From: Peribolospora baueri
Lineage: Eukaryota > Basidiomycota > Peribolosporomycetes > Peribolosporales > Peribolosporaceae
Length of the DNA: 64,000 nt
Assembly (NCBI GenBank): GCA_029717555.1
Contig: JAMDHS010000010.1
Span: 1 to 64,000, forward strand
Direction of reading: 5' to 3'
Under the pieces are notes generated by a model. The model was not told where the DNA came from, ran no database searches, and saw only the letters and a list, made by a program, of their open reading frames with translations. Position numbers and translations under genes: made by a program. Below are positions 21,760 to 32,472 of this stretch, in pieces (the first letter of the stretch is position 1; every line of letters begins with the position of its first letter).

Positions 21760-23329
21760 TTAGAGCCCAGCAAAGTATCCGACGAGGCCAACGAGGCCCA
21801 TAGTGACAAAGAGCTGTGCACGTTCAAAGACGACGGCGGCGGGGACGGCGGCGCCGGTGAGCGAGGAGGACCTGGTGCTGGCAGTGACGATGGGCTCGCC
21901 GGTGGTGGTATCGTTGGTGTCGCCGTAGGAGTAGGAGGTCGCGTTGCCGTTAGCGCCCGCGTCGGCGCACTCGACGTTGAGCCAGAGGATCTCGTTGGAA
22001 AAGTAGCCGTTCTTGACGTAATCCCGGTCCGACCAGTCGATCATCCCGCCCGCCCACTGCACCGTCCCGCTCGGCATGGTGCTCAAGCCGGCGGGCCAGA
22101 TGGACAGCTGGACGCGCGACGGCGAGCGCGGGTACTTGTCCGTGTCCGAGGCCTGGACGGTGCGGAGAACCTGGCCGTCGACGATCCACTGCAGCTGGTC
22201 CTGTTGCCAGTTGATCGTGTCTGCGCGTTGGTCGGCAAAAGGGTGAGCGAAGACGGCGACTCTCCTCTTATCCGGCCCCTGCCGGCACCAATAAGCAGGC
22301 ACGACGACGAGAGCGGGCACTCACATGCGTGCCAATCAGAAGAGCTGAAGCCGGAAGGCACGGACGGCTTCTCTCCGTTGGTGTAGTCCGCGATTCCAAG
22401 TTTGTCTGTGGGAGGGGCGAGGAGGGAGACGGTGATCAGACGAGATCAGCCCGCCCTGGCCTCGTCGAGCTCCAAGCGCGCCACCTTGGATTCCGTGCCG
22501 TAAGAATACGGCCGAAGAGGGATGGGGGGCACTCACAGAAGTTGGTCTCCACGTCCTGGGCCGAGGCGGTGGTGAACTCAAAGTCGATTTCATCTGTAAA
22601 AGGTGGTCGCCGTCGGAGAAGAGGTAAGCGACGAGCTGGGCCGAGTCTCGACGACCGCCAATGTAGTCAGGCCCGTCTTTCCCATGAACAAAAAGTCGAA
22701 CGCTCGCCTTTGATGTCGCTCATCATGATCGCAGCGGCCACGACGCCGGCCTTGCTGGCGTGGCGCATCATGACAGTGATCTTTCCGTAGTGGACATATC
22801 TCGTCGTGCTCAGCCTCGTTCCGCCGCCCTTCTCGGTCAAGGTGAGCAAGACGCCCTGTCCTCCCGGCTGAGGATTGCCAGAGTCGAGAGTGAAGTGGGC
22901 CTTGTTGGCGTTGCCGGTGTAGTCGGTGAGGTTGGTGATGATCGACGTGTTGTACACGGCCGTGTTGGCCAGGGAGATGTTTTGCGACACACAGATCGGG
23001 TTGGCGGCGCAGGCGTCGGGGGCATAGGAGAGCAGAGGGTTGCAGCCGCCTGGAGAGACAAGGACGGAGGGAGGGAGACGGGTGAGCGACGAACGGCGAC
23101 GCGATGGAACGACGATGCGAGTCGGAGGGCAGGCAGACTGACCGAGACAGAAGGCGCTCGTGCTACCGCAATTAGAGTACTCGCTCGCACAAGGGTTCGC
23201 CTCTGGACATTTGTTGTTGACGGTGGCCTGTTGAGCGACGGCGGCGGAGGGGGCGAGGGGGAGGAGGAGGGAGGAGGAGAGGGCGAGGGCCGCGGACGAG
23301 AGCGCGGCGAGGCGGCGAGAGGCGCGCAT
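21760..23329 (-). CDS. Crh-type GPI-anchored chitin-glucan transglycosylase (GH16)
   Basis: Five exons: 23329-23143, 23049-22708, 22593-22537, 22405-22325 and 22220-21760 (375 aa). There is a signal peptide (to about residue 32), a Cys-rich start (KCPEANPCASEYSNCG), and then the GH16 core. The catalytic motif DEIDFEF spans 177-183, with Glu178 and Glu182. DTDKYPRSPSRVQLSIWPAG and GGMIDWSDRDYV are typical of Crh1/Utr2. A Ser/Thr-rich stretch and a hydrophobic C-terminus suggest a GPI anchor. Crh enzymes cross-link chitin to beta-glucans in the wall. The second intron appears to begin with GC (AAAG|GCGAGC) and splits the first Asp codon of the catalytic motif. A GT donor 7 nt further on is possible but would change DEID to HEID and add residues. 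Confidence 0.9.
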
Positions 23330-23880
23330 TAGGAGAGGCGGTGGTGCGAGGGACGAGGAAAGATGTGAGTGCGGGCGGTGAGGATGCGCTCAAGGAAGGG
23401 CGGGGTTCGCGGAGAGGGAGCGTGGGGCGTGGGTTGGCGACAAAGGCGGGCTGGGGCTGGGGCTGGGGCTGAGGCTGAGGCTGAGGCTGTTCTGTCGAGG
23501 GAGTGTGGTGGTTGAGGAAGGAGAGTGTCTGCGTACAGAAGACAGGAAGGTCAAGTGAAGACGAGGACGAGGACGAGGTTTGTCTGTGGCTGTGTGAAAG
23601 GGAGAAGGAGAAGAAGGGCGACGGCGAGGGCGAGCGAAGAAAGGGCATTCCGACGCACCACGCAGCCGCCGAGGAGCCGGTCAGCCGAACCAGCCAAGCG
23701 CCCGACGTCAACCGTCAAGCGGTCAAGCATCAAACGTCAAGTCAAGCCCCGTCATCTCGTCTCGTCCGAGGCGTCTTCCACCAGCCGCGCATGCGCCCGT
23801 GCAAAAAAAGGAGCCAAGCCGGGAACACGACTGTCCTCGCACAAGGAAGAGAGGGGAATAAGGAGGGGGACGCTACGCTA

Positions 23881-23914
<34 letters not shown>

Positions 23915-24559
23915 GTGGACGACGCGGAGGCTGAGCCGGCGCCCCCGCTTCCTTCCCTCCCTCGTGACGGCGATCCATCCCGCAGCGCACATACAAGTCT
24001 CACTCTCAGTCTCACCGCCGGCGCCGTTCGCTCTGGGATCGCTGAGGGAGGAAAAAAAGGAAAAAAGAGTCAACGCCGCCGCGAGCCAAGCCGGCCAGCC
24101 GAGACGCAGGTACGGGACGGCTGCGGTACACCACTACCATTCGTGTCGTTAACCCAAGGGCTAACTAATAAGAGGCGGTAGGCGCGGATTGGCGGATCGG
24201 CGGATCGGCGGGCGGATCGGCGAGGCGCGCGAAGGAAAGGAAAGGGAGGAAGGGATGGACGGCTCCTCTCCAACGCTCGGCTGCCCAACTCGCATCGTCG
24301 CATTTCATCTCAGTATAGGTACAGATGGGTGGAGATAAGCTGAGCGGGGACGAAAGCGCGACGCATGGAGACGAACGAGACGTGGGGCGCCGAGACGGCC
24401 ATGGATGGATGGGATCGAGTCGAAGGAAAGACATAGAATAGAGACAGAGATAGAGAAACAGAAAAAAAGACGACGGCGACGACTCGGCGTGAGCGGAAAC
24501 GAAGTGCAACACTCGTTCCAGCGCTCGGCCGACCGCGCGTTCGCTCCTCCTTCCCTCCC
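23330..24559. promoter_or_regulatory. Crh promoter region / NOP58 3' flank
   Basis: Both neighbours are on the minus strand. The gap holds (GGGGCT)n and (GAGGCT)n units near 23450-23490 and (GGCT)n at about 23888-23913. I see no credible gene. Confidence 0.45.
23888..23913. repeat. (GGCT)n microsatellite
   Basis: About six tandem GGCT units. Confidence 0.92.
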
Positions 24560-26856
24560 TCACTCCTTGCTCTTGTGCTTCTTCTTCTTCTTCTCCCCCC
24601 CGTCTGGCGTCTCCACCGCCGCCGCCACCGACACCCCGTCCATCTCCGAAGCCCTTCGCTTCTTCTTCTCCTTCTTCTCCTTCTTCTCGCTCTTCGGCGT
24701 CGCCTCCGTCGGAGCGGCGCTGCTCGCCGCGGGCGTCGCCAGAGCGACAGCGTCCCCGTTGACTTGCTGCCCTTCGCTCTTCCTCCGCTTCTTCTCCTCC
24801 TTCTTCGCCGCCTTCTCCGCCTTCCTCGCCGCCTTTTCCGCCTTCCTCTCCTCCTTGCTCTTCTTCTCCTTCTTCGCTGACCCACCCGCCTCTTCTTCCT
24901 CCTCCTCCTCCTCGCTCTCCTCCTCCTCCTTTTCCCGCTTCCCTGGCGTCGTCGGAGGCTGGGTGGGCACAAACGCGGTAGCGTCCGCCGCATCATTGTA
25001 CGTCGCGCCCGAACCTTGCATCTCAAACTTGCCCTGCTTGTTCGCACCCGACCCTCGAGACGGCAGAGCTGCCGTGCGGCCCTCCAACTGCGCCAGTCGC
25101 TGCTCCAGTCGCGCCCGGTTCTCGATGCCCATGATCGGCGCGTCCGGCGACGCCTTCGAATCGTCATCGGCCAGAGCGTCGACGCGGATCGACAGCGCCG
25201 TCTTCGTTGCCGTCATGCGGGCCATCTGCAAAGCAAGAACAAACGTGGCGATGAGGGCGATTAGAAATACACCACCTCCTCCGGTCCATAATTCTCAATC
25301 CCACTCACCTTGCCCTTGAGTTTCTGCGACGCCTGTCCGACCAGACTGGCGTGGAAGATGATGCCGTACTTGGGCGTGTCGTGCTTGGTCTTGAGCGCTC
25401 GGAAGAGCGCCTTCTCCGCTCCCAGAATCTGGATCGTGCTAGCCGGGAACTTGGCCAGGTTCATCAAGCTGCCCGCGTGCGCGATCAGCCGCGCGCCGAC
25501 CAGCTCGCCAACGATCGCCGTCAAGTTGGGTGCGATGGCCCGCATTCTGTTTTGCAGGTAGTCATACAGTTGCGCGCGGTAGCCGGTGATGCTGATCACC
25601 TGGTCGGCGAGGTGCTGGATGTGCACAATGTCGGTGTCGCTGATCTCCGTACCCATTGAGATCTCCGCCGCCGCCCTGAGCGACTCCTCGAGCTCCTCGG
25701 GCAGGATGGCGGAAAAGTCAGTCGTGGAGGTATTGGTGCGGAAGCCCATCGCCTTGACGACCTTTGCGTAGGCCAGGTTGTCGGTGATGATCTTGGACAT
25801 TTCCGGAAAGTGCCACCCATACCATTCCTACAAAGCAAACGAAGATCAAAGGCGAATATCAATGACCGCCCACCAAGACAACTCGGTTCTTCACGCTCAT
25901 CGCGCCGACTCACCTTGACCCTCATCGCGTAGATGTTACCTTCCTTGTCCAAATCGTCCAAGAGACCGATCGCCTGGACGATCATCGTGTCAATCTTCTC
26001 AGTACTGAACTTAAGCTTGTACCGGCTGAGACTGTGGGAGAGACCGAGGTTCATCGTCGAGAGGTCCTTCGGGTCCAGGCCGTCGAGAAGGACGGAGAGC
26101 TGTTGTCGGATACCTCGGTAGAGGTCCTGGACCGTCGAGTCGGAGACAACCTTGATGGAAAGCTTTTTGGCGATCGCACCGCCTGAGAGCAGGGACATCA
26201 TGGATAGATACAAATCGATAATGAGCAAACCAGAGCCTTTGTCGGTCCCTGTGATCCACTTCGCTCGATCCAGGAGAAGAAACCCTTCCCTAGCCGTGCA
26301 CTCACCAAGCTTAGGGTCAACGACGGCGAGCGTCTCGTTTTTCCCCTTCCCCTTCTTCCCATCCTGGCCCGAGATCTCATCGAGGAGAAACTTTTTCAGT
26401 CCCTTCGAAAGTTTTCCCTCCGCAATGGCAGTCGCGTCCTCTACTGCCTCGGCGGTGGAAGTGAAGCGGTGGATGGCCTTGAGCTTGAGTCTGTGTGAGA
26501 ACGAGCGAGGGCATAGTATAAAGGCACGGTCAAATGAAACGTCTTCTAAAACGAGCACAGAATTTGACAGAACTCGTGTGCGGGAGGTGAGCAGGTCTTT
26601 CGCACTCACAGGTTGCTCGCTCTCTCCGATGTTTCAAACTCTTTCCACAAGTCCTCGCTCTCCAGCTTGCCCGAGTCGACGAGCTTGAAGAGGCAGAAGC
26701 CCACTGAAAATGTCCACACCAAGTTAACCGTAAGCCAATCCGCCCTATCTCTGCTCAGATATGTGCTTGCGCTCGTCCGCGCTTCGTCCTGCACAGCTCG
26801 AGTGTTCCGGGTGCCAGCGCTTTTTGCTCACCAGAGGTTTCAAAGAGAACAAGCAT
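24560..26856 (-). CDS. NOP58: nucleolar box C/D snoRNP protein Nop58
   Basis: Six exons: 26856-26832, 26703-26610, 26490-26306, 26182-25914, 25827-25309 and 25225-24560 (585 aa). The protein starts MLVLFETSG and continues as a NOP5 N-terminal domain ([16 protein letters not shown]). The NOSIC/Nop domain follows: [63 protein letters not shown] Lys/Glu-rich tail ends [10 protein letters not shown], like the KKE/D tail of Nop58. The protein is a core subunit of box C/D snoRNPs, which direct rRNA 2'-O-methylation and pre-rRNA processing in the nucleolus. The gene is divergent from the unknown gene at 27650. Confidence 0.96.
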
Positions 26857-27649
26857 GACGGGCGTATGTGAAGCCGATGAAGGGGGGAGAGGAGATGGAG
26901 ACTGAAGAAGACAGCTCTTGAAGTCCTTTCGCTCTCTTGCCGAGCACCTGGGGCTTTTGCGTCTTGTTCGTCGTCGTCGTTTTCGGCGGCCGGTGTCGTC
27001 GTGCGGCCTTTTCTCGGTCAATCACTAGAAGACTTTCTTCTCGCGCGTACACCGCGTCCAGGAAAAGTTGTCTCCTCGCGCAAGGTAGGGTTACGGGTTC
27101 ATGGGACCAACGGAACCACGGCCCGCAGCGGAAAAACCTGCGGCACAGATTTCACGTGGCTCTGGCTGGCCAGCCTGGCTGTGCCCTTGCTGCGACGCTC
27201 TTTGATGAGAGGCTGGCCTGGCCGCGCTTCCGCTTTAGCCATCCAATAACGGCTTTCGCTGGGCTGGCTGTTCGGGACGGAGAGGCAAGGAAGTACAAGA
27301 AGAAGCGGGAGGAGGAGGTTAAGGCGGCACTCCTTCGCACCATCCCACGTCGGCGACGAGGCCACATCGAGCGCCACACCGCCAAGCCGAGTATCGCTCG
27401 CACCGCATCTGGCTCCGCGGTTGGTGCGATCCTTCCTCCGCCTCCTGGGGTCCGCCTCGACGCTGCCAGCGCCTTGGCTTTGGCACCGAGAAGAACTTAC
27501 ATTCGTCTAGGTGCACATTAGCAAGTCCTTCTCTCACTTGCTCTCGACCTCTTCTTCTTCGCCTTCCTTCTCTCCACCACTTCGCTCTCTCCGCCTTCCT
27601 TCATCCTCTATCGGCCGCTTGGGCGCGACGGCTTCCGATCGCCTTCAGC
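26857..27649. promoter_or_regulatory. divergent promoter, NOP58 / unknown gene
   Basis: This 793-bp gap lies between two divergent starts. A telobox-like TAGGGTT is at 27087-27093, about 230 bp upstream of the NOP58 start. A strongly C/T-rich tract (about 27520-27610) precedes the plus-strand ATG. Confidence 0.5.
27087..27093. promoter_or_regulatory. telobox-like motif upstream of NOP58
   Basis: TAGGGTT (AACCCTA on the minus strand), the same heptamer found four times upstream of eL27. Confidence 0.4.
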
Positions 27650-30600
27650 ATGGCCCATCCGAACAACCCATCACTGACGCCGCTGACCGCCTCACGCATC
27701 GCGTTTTCCCGCCTCCAGCTCGCCGCCGCGCTCATTGAGGCGGACAGCGACCCATTCGATTCCTCTCAGCCCGCCAGCAACGTCGATGACCCCATCTCTT
27801 CCCTCGGTCAGCCTCCCGCCGGGCCGCCCAAGTACGCACGCGACTCGGTCATCTTTGCTCCCTTCCGCAAAGGCTTCGGGCTCAAGCCAGGGATCGCTGG
27901 ATCTGGCAGTGCCGACTTCCTCGGTGTGCAGCTCCCGAGTGAACGTGCTCGCAGCCGCGCTTCCGGCCATGTTCGCGGGGACTCTTATTTCTCTGCTCGC
28001 AGCGGGGCCAAGAGTGGGGGATACGCATCTGGCACGGAGCTGGAGAGCGCCAACGAGCTTGAGGAGGATGGAGCACTTGGGGAAGACGATCGAGCGGACG
28101 TTGAGCAACAACCAGACAACGGGGGCAGCGATGATGAGGACGACCTCAGCGACTGGGGCCTCGACAAGTTTCTCACCGACAAGGCCAAGGCCAAGTCGTC
28201 TCGCGTCAAGAAGCACCAGTACAACAAGCTGTCCGTGTCTTCCTCCATCGCCGGAAATTTGCCCACCAAAGCCCGTTCCGAGATTCTCATCGGCTCGGGC
28301 GGCGCCCCCGCCGCGCTGGACAGGGCGGCTCGCGAGGAGATGTTCCGTCAGCGTCGGGAGACTTACCTCGCGGCCGGACCGGTGGGCGCCTCTGCAGCCG
28401 CTGCCGATGCTTTGCGCAGGACGGAGAAAGAAGCTGAGGAGGCGAGACAGGAACGCATGGAGACGAGGTCTTTGACTCTTTCCGTCCTCGAAGGCAGGCC
28501 GACACACGGCGACACCGACGTAGGCGACCTAACCTCTCCGATCGGCCAAGGCTTGTCTCGTCCCGGCAGCGTCCTCGATCGGCCTCGACCTGTGCTCACG
28601 CGCTCGTCCAGCGCCAGCCTCCTCGTCAATAGCCAGGTGACCAGCGCCACGGACAAGAATGCCGTCGACGATGTGCCTCCTCGCCCCGGCTCTGCCGCCT
28701 CAGTTAGCGTCCTCAACCGCCGCCGTCCGTCTGTGCAGCTAGACGACCAGTCGCATTTCGGCATCGCTCGTCCCCGCGCCGCATCGGCCTCGAGCCTTGA
28801 AATGCTTCGTCTTCACAATCCGTGGGACGAGTTGGACCCGCGTGCTGCCGCACAGATTGCCGAGGAAGGACGCAAGCGGGTGGGCGAGTCAGGCTACGAA
28901 TCGGATGGAGGGAGGCGGAACAGTCTTTTCGGCATCGCTCAGAACACCCCCCTGCCAGGCAGTACGGGCGGCGGAACGATGTCTGTCACTGACCGGGGCC
29001 ACTCGTCCGATGGGGGCCTTACGTCGACGCTGGATGCGGCCACTCGCGTCCCTCTGCCTTCTTCCAGCCGGACTGGCACAACTACAAGCGTGTTGAGCCC
29101 TGAAGAGCGCCGCAGGTTATTCGACCTCGAACCTCACGATTTGTCCGATCCCGAGGACGAACAGGGCAACTTTTCCAACGGCACCAACACTCCCGGGACG
29201 CCCGCTGCGCGCTCTAGGACGACAAGCCTTCTCGGTCTTGGACCGGAAGCGGAGATCGCCAGCGCGGCCATATTCGGACTTGGCAAGACGGGGTGGGAGA
29301 TGGCTTTACAGATTGCCCAGTCGGCGACGCCGCCCTACGCTAGTCCCAAAGGCTCTCCTCCCGCCACTTCCACTCCGCCTCTCCCCGCTGAAGCTGAAGA
29401 GGACGAAGACGAGGCTGGTTGCCCCCTTGCGAAGGGCCGGCGGTCGTCGTCGCAGAAGAAATTGAGGAAGAGCTTTGTGGGAAAGCGAAAGAGCAAGACC
29501 GCTTCCAAGATTGTCAAGCGCAAGTCTCGGGCCACCGTGGCGAACGTCGACGCCGGTGCAGGCGGCGAGGAGAGCGATGAGGAGGACGACGAAAACGGAG
29601 AGGCTGAGGATCGCGTGCTGCCGCTTCCCAAGAAAGGCCCGCTGCGTCCGATCGGTCTGCATAACCGAGCACCCGTCACGCTCGTCATGCCTGCGCCACT
29701 GCAGGACGTGGAGAAGAAGCGCCAGGAGCGGCTGGCGGAAGCGGAGGCCAAGGCGAAAAACCGTGGCAGCGTGCACATCCCGGAAGGGTTCGTGCTGCAT
29801 CAGGGCACGACGAGAGGGAAGGACAGCAAAGACCGTCCATTGAGCGGTCTGATCGGCTCTGGACTCGAGGGCGTCATCGGCGCGGACGTGGGCGCCCTGA
29901 ACATTTTCCGGCCGGGCGAGGCTCGGACGCTACATTTGAGCGGGACGCAAATGCTGTTCCGTGACACGCTTGTCACCCGCGAGGGCGGAGATGCACACCA
30001 GTGGGGCCTAGGCGTCTGGAACGCGGAGGAGCAGAAGAGAAGGATGCAAGAGGAGGAGGAGGAGAAACAGAGACTGGCGGAGGAGAAGGCGAGGAGGAAG
30101 GCGGAGAAGAAGTGGTTCCGCAGACAGAGGAAGGAGATGGGTGAAGAGCTGTCGACGAGTGAGGATGATAGCACTGAGGAGGACGAGGATGAGAAGACGA
30201 GCCTTCAGGACGTCGTACCCCCTAGCAAGTTCCCCGCCGGGCAGCTGTACGGGAAGAGCTTGATCGATGTGTTGGAGCAGAGACAGACGGAGAGGAAGAA
30301 CAAGGCAAGGTGAGTTTATAGGAGCTCCCCGCTCTTTTTTTTTCATTTAGATGCTCGATGGGCTGAGTTCAATCTAGTGTTTAGCTCGGTCGCTCACATA
30401 AGTTATATCCATTCCCGCTCGCAGGCACTGGAAGGGCGACGACATGGGCCTGCTGATGCCGCCTGGGGGGGATGGCGCCTCGGTCGTCTCTTCGGGATCC
30501 GTTCTCACCACGCCCGACGGACGTATAGCCCGGACGCGCATGGAGGCCGTCTTTGGCGTCGACGAGCTATGGAAGCGCGAGTCAGAACAGATGGCCATAG

Positions 30601-31754
30601 AGCTCGCGCAGGAGGAGCGCAGACGCAAGGCTCTGGAAGAGGAAGAGAGAGTGAGGCAGATGATGATAGGTAGCAAAAAGGCCAACAAGCTCAAGAAGTT
30701 CCGGAAGGAGTGGCAGCCTCAGCTCGACGAAGACGGTCTACCCGTGCGGACCTTCAAGTCGCCCATGGAGCTCGACAAGCCCGTACAGCCGGAGTCTGAG
30801 CCTAGTGGAAACAAGGAGGATGATAGCGACGAAGACGACGAAGGGCAAGAGACGAAGTTGCCTGCCCGCTCCAAAACACCCATCGAACCTCCTAGGCTGG
30901 ATGTCGCCCTGCCGTCGCTGGAAGACGAAGCCAAGTCTAATTCGATGGTCAAGAAGAAGAGACGGAACGGCAAGAGCCCGAAGACCGAGCGCGCTGAGCA
31001 ATGGTTCCGAATGTCTGGTGATGAGGAGGGCGATAGCGAGGACAGCGACGCAGAGTCGGACGACGACTCAAGCGAAGAAGTGGAGGCGTCCACCGCTGCT
31101 GTTCCCAATAGTCCTCCCAAGTTGGCTCTTCCCGAGGGTGATGACAGCTCAGACGACGAGGTGCCTCTTGCGCAGCTCAAAGCACGGACTCCGCGCGCTT
31201 CGATGGCGTTCCCCCCTTCGCCGCTCGCCCAGTCCGCCGGCGGCTCTTCTGACGATGACGAGGTCCCGCTTCAACAGGTCATTGCCAACAAGCGAGCCGC
31301 CGAGATCAAAGCGTGGGCGAGAAGGACGCTCCCTCTGGACCAGAATCCCAGGGAGGACATCAGCCAAAGCATGAGCTTCTCCTCCGCTGGGACGGCCTCT
31401 CGGGATGCTGTGAACGACGAGGACGACGATGACGTGCCGCTTGGGCTCCGCCATCCTCACGCGGAGGAACACCTGCGCGCTGCCGCTGAGCGAGCAGCCC
31501 AGGAGGATGACGACGACGACAAACCCCTAGGCCTCTCGCACCCTCAAGCTCACTTGGCTAGCCAAGCCACGCAGCTTCAAGCGCGCCATGCGCAGCAACA
31601 TGCTGTGCTCCTCATGATGCAGAAGGCAGAACAAGCTCAACTTTTCGCATCTGGCGGACTTGCTCCACCGCCGTCCGCAGCGCCGATCTCGATGCCGGAC
31701 CCGTCTGCATTTCAGGGCATCGAGTTGATGGGCGTAGGGGGACCCTGGCCATGA
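27650..31754 (+). CDS. large conserved-looking disordered/coiled protein with acidic-PL repeats (unknown)
   Basis: Two exons, 27650-30309 and 30425-31754 (1,329 aa). The splice gives KNKARHWKGDDMGLLMPP. I do not recognise the family. Parts that look folded or constrained include YARDSVIFAPFRKGFGLKPG (about 63-82), DDLSDWGLDKFL, FGLGKTGWEMALQIAQ, PVTLVMPAPLQDVEKKRQERLAEAEAKAKNRG (in pieces), and MEAVFGVDELWKRESEQM. Two long charged helices (about residues 790-830 and 935-985) are predicted coiled coils. The C-terminal third has four short motifs made of an acidic run followed by PL: DDEVPLAQL, DDEVPLQQV, DDVPLGLRHP and DDKPLGLSHP (residues about 1131-1257). A His/Gln-rich end follows. Basic KKKRR and KRKSK clusters suggest a nuclear place, by inference only. 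Confidence 0.8.
31155..31535 (+). repeat. four acidic-PL short motifs inside the unknown protein
   Basis: Coding repeat with units at about residues 1131, 1165, 1221 and 1249. Each unit is three or more Asp/Glu, then an optional Val or Lys, then Pro-Leu and a Leu, Gln or Gly-Leu. The last two share PLGLxHPxA. Confidence 0.75.
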
Positions 31755-32472
31755 CGGGGATCTTACCGGCCCCGACGGTGCGGGTGCGTACATTCTCCCA
31801 TCCTATTCCCGTAGCGAAGAGCTGGGAGGGAGGAGAAACACTCGACCGACCCGACATCATGCACACGATGAGACCACCGGGTCCCTTGGCTGGCGAGAAG
31901 GAAGGGGAGCCCAGGTGACGGGAGAGGCGAACGAACCCCGAGGCCAAGGCCGACCTCAAGCCGTGAGCCTGGTTACGCATGATGCAGAGAGATTCGAGAA
32001 AGGCGAGAAGGGCCTTGGCGTTGATTGTGACGTGCGAGAGGATGAAGAAAATGACGCGGCGCTTGTATCGGCCTCCTCAGCAAGGACTCCCTTCATTGTT
32101 TGTCTCCCGGGTTTTTAGTAGTTTTGGTCGCTCGTCCCCTTCCTCTCTCTTTCGATATAGCGGCGAACTTGTTCGCTTACGGATAAGACGTTGCGCCACG
32201 GACAACTCCTTTCTTTTCCATCGCACACTACGGACACTCTTTTCACTTGGTTTCTCTCTACTTCTTATCACTGTGGAGCCGATCAGCACGCATATCATCC
32301 TAGCATACCACCCATTCTTGTCCATTCCAGTAATTCGATAAGATTGGAGTCCCTCCTTTTCGAACAATTCGTCACCCCATCCAGTGAGATTGTCCAAGCC
32401 CCAAGGGCCAACCAGTGACTTCATGGGCCAATAAAAAGAAACCATTAAGTCGAGAGAGAGTAAAACGTCCAT
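31755..32472. other. intergenic, convergent 3' ends
   Basis: The gap lies between the stop of the unknown gene (+) and the stop of the Cps1-like gene (-). It contains AT-richer stretches near 32100-32350 consistent with 3' UTRs. I see no gene. Confidence 0.5.

Noticed and set aside
24310-25167. Arg-rich 285-aa minus-strand frame
   Set aside because: An out-of-frame reading of NOP58 exon 6 and its flank.
24405-25319. 304-aa plus-strand open frame opposite NOP58
   Set aside because: Phe/Ser-rich antisense image of the Lys/Glu-rich NOP58 tail; NOP58 is unmistakable on the other strand.
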